Origin: a bacterium
GTDB lineage: Bacteria; Planctomycetota; Phycisphaerae; UBA1845
Reading direction: 5' to 3'
DNA: 45,264 bases
Assembly: GCA_024231775.1 (NCBI GenBank)
Contig: JAAEQG010000440.1
Span: forward strand, 1 to 45,264
Shown piece by piece: positions 33,981 through 41,205 of this stretch. Below the pieces are notes generated by a model. It was not told the origin of the DNA. It made no database searches and worked only from the letters and a program-made list of their open reading frames with translations. Numbering within the stretch: the stretch's first letter is position 1; the number at the start of each line of letters is the position of its first letter. The position numbers and the translations under genes were made by a program.

Positions 33981-34667
33981 ATGAAACGCTTACTGCTTGT
34001 CTCGACCAGCCTGATGTGGGTCGGCTGGTCCCTCGGGTGCAGCACGGCGAAGCACGGTGTGCTCGGCGACCTGCCCGATCCAGTCTTCGCCACACGAGCC
34101 GCAGTCGCGCCGGTAGTGGTGCCGGCGATCGAACCCCGCAGAGAGAGGCCCCGGAACGCCTGGCGCGTTCCCCGCGGCTGGATGCCACCCTCGGGGGTCA
34201 GTTCGCGATGGACCTGCATTGTCGTCCATCACAGCGCCAGCTCGTCCGGCGGGGCAGAGGCCTTCGACCGACACCACCGCAACGTCCGCAAGTGGAGCGA
34301 ACTGGGCTATCATTTCGTCATTGGCAACGGAACCGACACCGCGGACGGCGAGATCGAGGTGGGCTCGCGCTGGAACAAGCAGAAGCACGGGGCTCACTGC
34401 AAGACGGCGAACAACCACTACAACAACCACGGAGTGGGCATCTGCCTGGTGGGCAACCTGAACCACCACCCGCCAACCCGGTCGCAAATGGACTCGCTGG
34501 CTCGGCTGGTGAACTTTCTCATGCGGGAATGCGGGATAGGCTTGAACGGCCTCCACACCCATGGAGGCGTCACCCGGCGAACGGAGTGTCCCGGAGCGCG
34601 ATTCTCGCTGGCGGCGCTGAAATCGCGTCTGCGGACCGAGGTAACGGCGGTCAGCCACCCGCGCTAG
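33981..34667 (+). CDS. Peptidoglycan amidase (N-acetylmuramoyl-L-alanine amidase, Amidase_2/PGRP fold)
   Basis: A 228-residue exported protein, probably a lipoprotein: MKRLLLVSTSLMWVGWSLGC. The amidase_2 domain has CIVVHHSASSSGGAEAFDRH with the first zinc His, the Tyr in LGYHFVIGNGTDT, GVGICLVGNL, and HTHGGVTRRTECPGARF with the second zinc His and final Cys. These match the zinc site of T7 lysozyme and peptidoglycan-recognition proteins. The enzyme would cut the bond between muramic acid and the stem peptide, in wall turnover or scavenging. The ATG at 33981 is preferred because it gives a signal peptide, with GGGGAG upstream. It has no close partner in the window. Confidence 0.88.
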   Translation: MKRLLLVSTSLMWVGWSLGCSTAKHGVLGDLPDPVFATRAAVAPVVVPAIEPRRERPRNAWRVPRGWMPPSGVSSRWTCIVVHHSASSSGGAEAFDRHHRNVRKWSELGYHFVIGNGTDTADGEIEVGSRWNKQKHGAHCKTANNHYNNHGVGICLVGNLNHHPPTRSQMDSLARLVNFLMRECGIGLNGLHTHGGVTRRTECPGARFSLAALKSRLRTEVTAVSHPR

Positions 34668-34966
34668 CGCCGCCTCCGGCGGGAGCGTTGTCGCGCCCAT
34701 GGGACTGCTGGGCGTTCCGGGCTGGTTCGCAGAGGCGTCAGCAACGAACTCCACCTCAGCCCCCCCCGGCCGCTGCCCTGCTCCACTCGACGCGGCAGAA
34801 GATATCGGATGTTCTAAACCGCAGCCGTTCCCCTTCCGATGTGTATCACACAGAAGCTGACGCGGTCCGATACGGCATGCGGATTGCGTGGGTCCGGGAA
34901 TTCGACTATCGTCCCGCCGTGAGCGGTTAATCCCGGCGGTCCGAGACCAGATGAGGAGCGAACGCC

Positions 34967-35188
34967 ATGGCGAAACAGGGCTTGAAGAGGCGCTTGCTGG
35001 GGTTGGTGACGGCGGCAGCGATGGGGGGAACGGTGTTCCAACTAGGAAGTTGTGACCCCACGGTGCGAACCACTCTCCTGACAGGCTTGGAGCAGACCAC
35101 GGCGAGTCTCGCCAACACGGTGATCACGGCGTTCTTCGTCAGCCTCGATGACGACACGACCGACTCGACGGGTCTTACCACACCATAG
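34967..35188 (+). CDS. Small exported protein of unknown function
   Basis: A 73-residue protein starting MAKQGLKRRLLGLVTAAAMGG, with a signal peptide and a Cys in FQLGSCDPT that may be a lipobox (LGSC). The rest is Thr/Leu-rich with no known domain; it resembles the small secreted proteins found widely in planctomycetes. A good ribosome site (GAGGAG, 13 bases before ATG) supports translation. Function unknown. It is monocistronic as far as can be seen. Confidence 0.6.
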   Translation: MAKQGLKRRLLGLVTAAAMGGTVFQLGSCDPTVRTTLLTGLEQTTASLANTVITAFFVSLDDDTTDSTGLTTP

Positions 35189-35620
35189 GCAATCGGGAGC
35201 CGGTCGGGCTCCTCAACCAACCGTTGTGGGGCGAAGTCTGGACTTCGCTTCTCCGCGGTGGGTTGCCATGCGCGGGGCGGGCCGGGCCGCGGATCGGAGA
35301 TGCCATTTGCGTGGCCACCGGGCTTTTCGCCAATCCTTACCCCAGGGGTTTCGAGCGCCCTACTGATCCAGTCGGGGGCACGAATGTGCGAAACTGTTGA
35401 TAATGAGGAAGCACACCTGACGGGGGCTGGTCTGAGCACCCCAAACAGCTTAAAATAGCCGCCGAGGCAGTGTGGGGTCGTATACGTGCGCGCCTTGACG
35501 GGCACCAAGGCTCCACAAGCCGCCATCGCCGGAGCGGAATGCGACGGGGAGGTACTTGGTGCGCCCGCGTGATCCGGCGGATGTTGATCGGCCTAGATCT
35601 CCGAATCCGAGGTGACGAAG
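35189..35620. other. Spacer upstream of the secreted serine protease
   Basis: About 430 bases without a supported ORF. A GGAGCC/GGCTCC hairpin (35196-35212) just after the preceding stop may end that transcript, though no T-run follows. The protease gene's ribosome site (GAGGTGA, 35609-35615) is at the far end. Nothing else was recognised. Confidence 0.4.
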
Positions 35621-37972
35621 ATGTCCATCTGCAGCAGTAGTACTAGGTGTTCGCAGTCAGCACCCCTCGCGGCGAAGGTGTACCGGTGCCGAGGTCGATC
35701 GCTGGCGACCATCATTGCCATGGTTGTGGTGGTATCTGGTCGGGGCGATCCCGCCTGGGGTCAGAGCCAGTCGGCGGAAGTGCGTGAGAGGTGCGACCAC
35801 GCGACGGTCATGGTGCTCACCAAGTACTCCAAGAGTTCTGAGGGTGATACGCTGTTCGGCACGGGATCAGGATACTTCATCAACCGGACCGGTCTCTGCA
35901 TCAGCAACAACCACGTGGTCGATCCCGGCCACCACAAGTCTCAGCAAGAGAAGTTCGAGCTTAAGGGTTCCTTGAACCGCTTGGTATGGAACGTGGTGGT
36001 GGACGGTGGCACCGATGATGAGAAGGTGTATCGCGCCGACGTGCTCTACCAGAACGAGAGGGCCGATCAAGCCCTGTTGCAGGTCTACGGCGAAGACGGC
36101 GATTTTCTGGAGTGGGAACACTATCTGGGTTTCTTCCCAGGGCGCCGGCTGCGAATCGGGCAGAAGGCATGGTGTTACGGATTCCCCGGCGGGAACTCCC
36201 GGAAGGGTGATAAGGGCGAGCACTCGCGCGTCGCGGTGACTGATGGTCACGTCGTGGATCTCCCGCGCCGGCCCGATGGCGACGTCAAGATGATAGAGAC
36301 CGATGTGTTGGCCAATCCGGGCAACAGCGGCGGGCCGTTCGTGGACATCGACGGCAACCTGCTCGGGACGCTGACCCTCGGCGCCCAGACTGAAGGTCGG
36401 ACCAACACGACCGAACTGGTGCCAGCCGACCTGACCAAGGAGTTCATCACCACGGCGTTCCAGCGTGGGAAGGTCCCTTCCGGGATCGACCTCGAGCCGT
36501 TTTATACTCATCTGGTGGGCGAGGACGGGTACGTTGCGGTGCCTGGATACCCCCGGTTGGACAGGTCGGACTGCCTGGTGCTGGAATCGAAGGACCGGAT
36601 GTGCGGCGCTCCGGTCGGCGAATCGATCACGTTACCGACCCCGCTAGGGAAGCTGAGACTGCCTTGTGCCCAGATGGCGTACCTGCTCAAGCAGGATCGC
36701 GAGTTCGGCGTTATTCTGATGGACGGCGGCGAGCGTTTGCCGTTTCTGCGCACCGATCCTGAGGCGGTGATCGAGTTTCGACCGACCGTCGGGAAGGCGT
36801 TCACCCAGGCGTTGGGCAACGTGGAGGCCGTCGCCTTCCGGAAAGGTAACGACCTGGGTGATCCTCCGAGCGGCCGCAATGTGCTGATTGGGGGCACGGG
36901 ATACCACGTGCTAGTCTCGTCGCCGGAGGGTGAAGCTAGGTTCCGCACGAAACTGGGCGTGGAACTGCCCCTGCCTATCGAATCCATCTCTCATGTGAGC
37001 ACCGATAGGACAACCGGCGACCGGATCATCGTGATCACGGACGGGTCCGAGGTTACCGGGGAGTTCCTGCCCCACGAGATTCGGGCAACGCTTTCGATCA
37101 ATGGGGCTCCACTGAAACTCTCTCTGGCGGGTGTGGAATACGCGACGATCGAGGTCCTCAAGGGCAAGGCGCGACGTACGCGAGGCCACAGTCTCATGGA
37201 CCTGTTCGGGGACGCCGCATCCGATATGCAAGGAATGGCGCAGGCTCTCGACAACGGCGAGGTGGAGAAGGTGGAAAGCCAGTTGGCCCGCCGTTACGGT
37301 ACGGCCGTCTTCAAGAGGCAGGCCCCGCTGAAGAAGAATCAGATCCGACTGCTCAGGGGGGTGTGTCACTGGCACAGCGGACGGTACGCTCAGGCCAATC
37401 GCGAGTTCAGGAAGCTCAAACGCTGCGAAGAGGAGGGTATTCGCTGGTACGCGCATGCCGTGGCGGCGGTATACGAGCGGTTTCCCGGCGGGGAATACGG
37501 CGAGCGTCCCCTCAGTGATCCGGCGGTGTTCAAGCAGGCAGGGGCTGTGATAGCGGAGGAGGCCCTGGGGAATGCTCTCGATCTGCTCAGCGAGGTTGAT
37601 GCGCCTCCACCAGGTAATCGCGGGATGTTCATGCGGATGCGTAAGCGGCTTCAGAACCAGTCCGACGACCTTATGGTTGCCAGTCGGCTGGGGAACCGCG
37701 CAGCTGACGACGCCGTTGTGCGAATATGGAATTTCGAGGCTAGACTCTGCGAGGGCGAGATCCGTCGCTTGGAGGAGGAAATCGAGAAGAAGGGAGAGGA
37801 ACTGAGCGGCCTCGATTCGAATGCGCGTCAGTGGAGAGGGCGCCGCATTGAACGAGATGTCGACTCTCTTGTTCAAGCCAGGGATGCCACCGTAGAGTGG
37901 TTTGGCGAGGTTCAGGAACGCCTCGCGGAAGTCGGCTTCATCATTGACGACCCTGATCGGGATATAGACTAG
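35621..37972 (+). CDS. Secreted trypsin-like serine protease with long C-terminal extension
   Basis: A 783-residue exported protein with an N-terminal hydrophobic signal (about residues 28-44). The protease domain spans about residues 55-280 and has the full triad: His98 in CISNNHVVDP, Asp149 in ERADQALLQV and Ser236 in NPGNSGGPFVD. It resembles the trypsin/HtrA-like fold but has no recognisable PDZ domain; instead there are about 500 residues of unrecognised beta-rich sequence ending in a charged coiled coil (EARLCEGEIRRLEEEIEKKG). Proteolysis in the periplasm or surface is inferred. The start at ATG 35621 has GAGGTGA five bases upstream; the GTG at 35612 overlaps that site. Confidence 0.85.
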   Translation: MSICSSSTRCSQSAPLAAKVYRCRGRSLATIIAMVVVVSGRGDPAWGQSQSAEVRERCDHATVMVLTKYSKSSEGDTLFGTGSGYFINRTGLCISNNHVVDPGHHKSQQEKFELKGSLNRLVWNVVVDGGTDDEKVYRADVLYQNERADQALLQVYGEDGDFLEWEHYLGFFPGRRLRIGQKAWCYGFPGGNSRKGDKGEHSRVAVTDGHVVDLPRRPDGDVKMIETDVLANPGNSGGPFVDIDGNLLGTLTLGAQTEGRTNTTELVPADLTKEFITTAFQRGKVPSGIDLEPFYTHLVGEDGYVAVPGYPRLDRSDCLVLESKDRMCGAPVGESITLPTPLGKLRLPCAQMAYLLKQDREFGVILMDGGERLPFLRTDPEAVIEFRPTVGKAFTQALGNVEAVAFRKGNDLGDPPSGRNVLIGGTGYHVLVSSPEGEARFRTKLGVELPLPIESISHVSTDRTTGDRIIVITDGSEVTGEFLPHEIRATLSINGAPLKLSLAGVEYATIEVLKGKARRTRGHSLMDLFGDAASDMQGMAQALDNGEVEKVESQLARRYGTAVFKRQAPLKKNQIRLLRGVCHWHSGRYAQANREFRKLKRCEEEGIRWYAHAVAAVYERFPGGEYGERPLSDPAVFKQAGAVIAEEALGNALDLLSEVDAPPPGNRGMFMRMRKRLQNQSDDLMVASRLGNRAADDAVVRIWNFEARLCEGEIRRLEEEIEKKGEELSGLDSNARQWRGRRIERDVDSLVQARDATVEWFGEVQERLAEVGFIIDDPDRDID

Positions 37973-38012
37973 ACGGGACCTGCCTCCTTGGCAGCTGAGG
38001 TTGATCGAAGTG

Positions 38013-38438
38013 ATGAGAACTCCTGTATCGGTCCGATTCGCAAGGGGGTACGGGCTTCTGACCGTGCTCGTCCTCTGCCTAGCGTTCGCCGGCTGCAAGG
38101 ATGACGACCCCGGCTTCAAGACCGTTACGCTCTCCGGAACGGTGGAGGCGATCGACCTGGATAAATCGCGGGTGCGAATCACATTCCACAGCGAGAAGTA
38201 CGATCGCGAGATCACCGCCGAAGCAATCGTCACGCCGGAGACCGAGATCCTCATCAACGGTATCGCTGCGGAACTGGCTGATGTTGAGGTGGGCGAGCGT
38301 GCCGAAGGAGAGACCATCGTCACCCATGAGGAGGGGGGTGACCGGGTGATCACCGTGACTCGGGTACGGATTGAGCGGGGCGAGCTGATCGCCCCCATCA
38401 AGCCCGCACCGCCGGGTCAACCCGCCACGGGGTCTTAG
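38013..38438 (+). CDS. Small lipoprotein of unknown function
   Basis: A 141-residue protein with a signal peptide and lipobox LCLAFAGCKDD (Cys), so it should be a membrane-anchored lipoprotein. The mature part is a beta-strand-rich segment (KTVTLSGTVEAIDLDKSRVR, ITAEAIVTPETEILINGIAA) of OB-like character, with no family I recognise. Starts at TTG 38001, GTG 38010 or ATG 38013 are in frame; the ATG is chosen. It follows the protease gene by 40 bases and precedes the selenoprotein gene on the same strand. Confidence 0.7.
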   Translation: MRTPVSVRFARGYGLLTVLVLCLAFAGCKDDDPGFKTVTLSGTVEAIDLDKSRVRITFHSEKYDREITAEAIVTPETEILINGIAAELADVEVGERAEGETIVTHEEGGDRVITVTRVRIERGELIAPIKPAPPGQPATGS

Positions 38439-38573
38439 GTTCGATGGGACTCAGTTCCGGATACTCCTCGACTCCCGCGGCGGCTCGTCCCCGGGCCGCT
38501 GGCAATTGACATCGCGGAATGTCTCCATACCCTTTCATGGTCGTAAGGCGGGCCGGGCTGGGCCGCCTGAATA

Positions 38574-38589
38574 AGAGGTTGGTTCCTCT
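38574..38589 (+). promoter_or_regulatory. Hairpin directly before the selenoprotein ribosome site
   Basis: AGAGG (38574-38578) pairs with CCTCT (38585-38589) across a TTGGTT loop, ending one base before the TGGAG ribosome site (38589-38593). A second GC-rich hairpin (GGCGG...CCGCC, 38547-38567) precedes it and may close the transcript of the upstream lipoprotein. Translational control by the former is possible but unproven. Confidence 0.3.
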
Positions 38590-38601
38590 GGAGCACCGAG
38601 C

Positions 38602-38829
38602 ATGAAGATCACCATCGAATACTGCGTTGAATGAAACTACACGCCCAAAGCCGCCAGTCTGGCGGCGGCGATCAAGGACGAGTTTGAGGTTGACTGCGAG
38701 CTGATCAGAGGCGGCGGAGGTATCTTCGACGTACATGCAGACGGCGAGTTGATGTTCAGCAAGCATCAGGCTGGACGCTTTCCCGAGCACGCCGAGGTGC
38801 TTGAGCGGATCGCTACGAAAGCTCCGTAG
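38602..38829 (+). CDS. SelW-like (Rdx family) selenoprotein, in-frame UGA read as selenocysteine
   Basis: A 75-residue thioredoxin-like protein when the in-frame TGA at 38632-38634 is read as selenocysteine. The N terminus is MKITIEYCVEU, giving the CxxU redox motif (Cys8, Sec11) right after the first strand, as in SelW/SelT/SelH proteins. The rest keeps the family plan: AASLAAAIKDEF, the Gly-rich RGGGGIFDVHADGE, and LMFSKHQAGRFPEH. It stops at TAG 38827-38829, 15 bases before the cysE start codon. The ATG has a TGGAG site 8 bases upstream. The frame after TGA is conserved protein, which argues against a random stop. Rdx proteins are thought to act as glutathione-linked or thiol redox proteins in the cytoplasm. 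Automated callers would miss or truncate it. Confidence 0.85.
38650..38666 (+). promoter_or_regulatory. Bacterial SECIS-type hairpin for selenocysteine insertion
   Basis: GCCGCC (38650-38655) and GGCGGC (38661-38666) form a perfect stem with an AGTCT loop, 15 bases after the TGA. The loop carries G then U at its 5' side, as in the apical loop that SelB binds in formate dehydrogenase mRNAs, and the G is 22 bases from the UGA, inside the usual bacterial range. The hairpin lies within the coding sequence, as bacterial SECIS elements do. Confidence 0.75.
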
Positions 38830-38844
38830 TAGTGAGGATGGGTG

Positions 38845-39807
38845 ATGGACTTCTCCCTGGGTGATCGGCTGGCGGGTCTGGTCGACCGCATGATCGTGAG
38901 CTACGACGCCAACGATGCGACTCGTCATATCGAACGAGCGTTCTTGCCCTCGCGGCGGCGGGTTGTCGAGATGACCGAGAAACTGCTCGAGCTCATCTAT
39001 CCCGGGTTCCTCGGTCGCCAGAACCTGAATCGGCATAACGTACAGTATCACGTGGGGGAACTTCTGCCGCTGGCGGGAGATCTGGTCTTCAGTCAGAGCT
39101 ACGAAGCCCTCTGCTACGTCGAGTCCGCGGCGCAGCCTGAGCAAGATGACCGCAAGCCTTGCGATCGCAAGGCCCGACAGATCACTGAGCAGTTTCTCGA
39201 ACGCCTGCCGGACGTGCGGGACTCCCTGGCGGCGGATGTCCAGGCGGCGCTGGATGGCGACCCCGCGGCGATGAATACCGACGAGATCATCCTGGCTTAT
39301 CCGGGAATGTTCGCGGTGTCCGTGTACCGGTTGGCCCATGAGTTGCATACCCTGGGCGTACCCCTGCTGCCACGGATCATGACCGAGTGGGCTCACTCGG
39401 TGACCGGGGTGGACATTCACCCGGGCGCCCGCATCGGGCGGAGCTTCTTCATCGATCACGGAACCGGGGTGGTCATCGGCGAGACCACCGACATCGGCGA
39501 TGACGTCAAAATATACCAGGGGGTCACCCTCGGAGCCCTGTCGTTTCCCAAAGACGAGCGCGGCCAGTTGATCCGTGGAGCCAAGCGTCACCCGACGGTC
39601 TGCGACCACGTGACGATCTACGCCAACGCGATTGTGCTCGGCGGCGAAACCGTGCTGGGCGAGGGTGCGGTCATCGGCGGATCAGTCTTCGTGACCAGCA
39701 GCGTGCCACCCCACTCGACGGTCACCATTAAACCTCCGGATCTGCGCATTAAAGACCACTCCCCAGCACCCGAGACCGGGGCCGCGGAATCGGGCCAAAA
39801 GAAGTAA
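38845..39807 (+). CDS. cysE: Serine O-acetyltransferase (long EpsC/SAT type)
   Basis: A 320-residue enzyme that makes O-acetylserine from serine and acetyl-CoA, the first step of cysteine synthesis. The N-terminal half is the long helical domain seen in EpsC-type enzymes. The C-terminal left-handed beta-helix has hexapeptide repeats: VDIHPGARIGRSFFIDHGTG, VIGETTDIGDDVKIYQGVTL, and KRHPTVCDHVTIYANAIVLG, with catalytic His in DHGTG and the HPTV loop. The ATG at 38845 has a GAGGA ribosome site; a GTG lies directly before it. The gene follows the selenoprotein after 15 bases, so the two share a transcript, which links thiol supply with selenoprotein biology by context only. Confidence 0.92.
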   Translation: MDFSLGDRLAGLVDRMIVSYDANDATRHIERAFLPSRRRVVEMTEKLLELIYPGFLGRQNLNRHNVQYHVGELLPLAGDLVFSQSYEALCYVESAAQPEQDDRKPCDRKARQITEQFLERLPDVRDSLAADVQAALDGDPAAMNTDEIILAYPGMFAVSVYRLAHELHTLGVPLLPRIMTEWAHSVTGVDIHPGARIGRSFFIDHGTGVVIGETTDIGDDVKIYQGVTLGALSFPKDERGQLIRGAKRHPTVCDHVTIYANAIVLGGETVLGEGAVIGGSVFVTSSVPPHSTVTIKPPDLRIKDHSPAPETGAAESGQKK

Positions 39808-39995
39808 CGCTCCTTCCGGCAAGGTCGCACCGGCCGCTTCCGGGCTGTTCCAGCGATGGTGTAGGCCTTGAGGCTGCGTGAGGCTGTCCTGGACTTCCCA
39901 TTCCCCGAGCATCGGCTAGGATGAACGGCGTGCGATGTCCGGCCCGGGGTCCGCGGGCCTTCCGCTCAACCGTCGAGTTTACGGTGAGGTGACGC

Positions 39996-41186
39996 TTGGC
40001 CCGGTCTTCGGTCACCCGAATAACCATCTACCCTCTGGCGATACCTCTGCGGAGGGAGGTTACGCACGCCTCCGGTGAGCGGACGGTCTCCGACTCCGTA
40101 GTGGTGGCGGTCGAGTTGATGGACGGTACGGTCGGGTATGGCGAGACGCTCCCGCGCCCCTATGTCACCGGCGAGACGCCGGAATCCGTCATCAGTGCGG
40201 TGCGCCAGGTCTTCATAGACCCGTTGCTGGAGTATCACCCCTCGAGTTTCTTCGACGGGGTGGAGTCTATCGAGGGTCTTCCGTGGTGCGACGCCGAGGG
40301 TCAGGGAGTTTCCGCAGCCCGGGCTGCGGTCGAGCTGGCGTTGCTGGATGCCTCGTCCCGCTACTTCCAGGTTCCTTTGGCCCAGATTGTGGGCTGGGCG
40401 GATCTGGCTGGTTTCGGCCCGCCGGGTAGCTTACCCCAGGCCCGCTACAGCGTTGTGCTGGCTAGTCGCTCTCTCGAAGGAACGACGAAATGGATGCGCC
40501 GGGCGTGGTGGTTCGGGCTTCGCGATTACAAGCTCAAGGTCGGCCTGCCTGACGACGACCGGCGCGTGCAGGTTGTGCTGGACTATCTGTGCCAGCCGAT
40601 CCAGAAGGGGCGGGCCACTCTGCGTCTGGACGCCAACGGCGCCTGGTCCAAGAGCGAAGCCGTAGACCGCCTGGACCGCTGGAGCGAGTTGCCCATCGCA
40701 TGTGTCGAACAGCCGCTTCCGAGAGGCGCTGAGGAGGACCTACAGACGGTCAAAGCCTGCGTCACCCAACGGCTGATGCACGACGAATCACTGGTCACCC
40801 TGGAGGACGGAGCCCGCCTGATCGACCAGAAGGTGGCCGACGGTTTCAACATCCGGATCAGCAAGTGCGGGGGATTGCTGCCCTCGCTGCGGTTGGCCCA
40901 CTTGGCCCGCAAGAACGGAGTGATGATCCAACTGGGCTGTATGGTGGGGGAGACCAGCATCCTCTCGGCGGCGGGGCGGCGTTTCCTCGAGCTGACTCCG
41001 CAGGTCCGGTTCGCGGAGGGGTGGTATGGTTCATTCCTGCTGCGTGGCGATGTCACCCACCGGCCGCTGCGGTTCGGTTATGGCGGGCGCGGGTGCGGGC
41101 TAGGCCCGTATGGTTGGGGGATCGACGTCGAGCCCGCACGCCTCGAGGCGCTCTGTCTCGACCGCCCGATCGTGTTGGAGCTGTAG
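39996..41186 (+). CDS. Mandelate racemase/muconate-lactonizing enzyme family protein (dipeptide epimerase-like)
   Basis: A 396-residue enolase-superfamily enzyme. After the capping domain (VSDSVVVAVELMDGTVGYGE), the barrel carries the K-x-K acid/base motif YKLKVGLPDDD, metal ligands Asp in LRLDANGAW and Glu in IACVEQPLP, a third ligand in MHDESLVT, and the second Lys in FNIRISKCGGLLPS. Two opposed lysines are the arrangement in L-Ala-D/L-Glu and related dipeptide epimerases, and also in o-succinylbenzoate synthase. The convergent POT peptide-transporter gene and the amidase upstream favour a peptide substrate, but this is inference. Initiation is at TTG 39996, with GAGGTGA only 3 bases before; no better start is in frame. 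Confidence 0.85.
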   Translation: MARSSVTRITIYPLAIPLRREVTHASGERTVSDSVVVAVELMDGTVGYGETLPRPYVTGETPESVISAVRQVFIDPLLEYHPSSFFDGVESIEGLPWCDAEGQGVSAARAAVELALLDASSRYFQVPLAQIVGWADLAGFGPPGSLPQARYSVVLASRSLEGTTKWMRRAWWFGLRDYKLKVGLPDDDRRVQVVLDYLCQPIQKGRATLRLDANGAWSKSEAVDRLDRWSELPIACVEQPLPRGAEEDLQTVKACVTQRLMHDESLVTLEDGARLIDQKVADGFNIRISKCGGLLPSLRLAHLARKNGVMIQLGCMVGETSILSAAGRRFLELTPQVRFAEGWYGSFLLRGDVTHRPLRFGYGGRGCGLGPYGWGIDVEPARLEALCLDRPIVLEL

Positions 41187-41205
41187 GCTACGCCGCCTGA
41201 TTGCA

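Noticed and set aside
36911..38401. 496-codon minus-strand frame opposite the protease and lipoprotein
   Set aside because: Crosses two supported genes; no conserved motif or signal.
38602..38634. Reading the TGA as a real stop, giving a 10-residue peptide, or as a sequencing error or pseudogene
   Set aside because: The downstream frame is intact and conserved, the TGA falls exactly at the redox-active position, and a SECIS-like hairpin follows.
38398..39609. 403-codon minus-strand frame opposite the selenoprotein and cysE
   Set aside because: Shadow of the cysE hexapeptide repeats; no ribosome site or domain.
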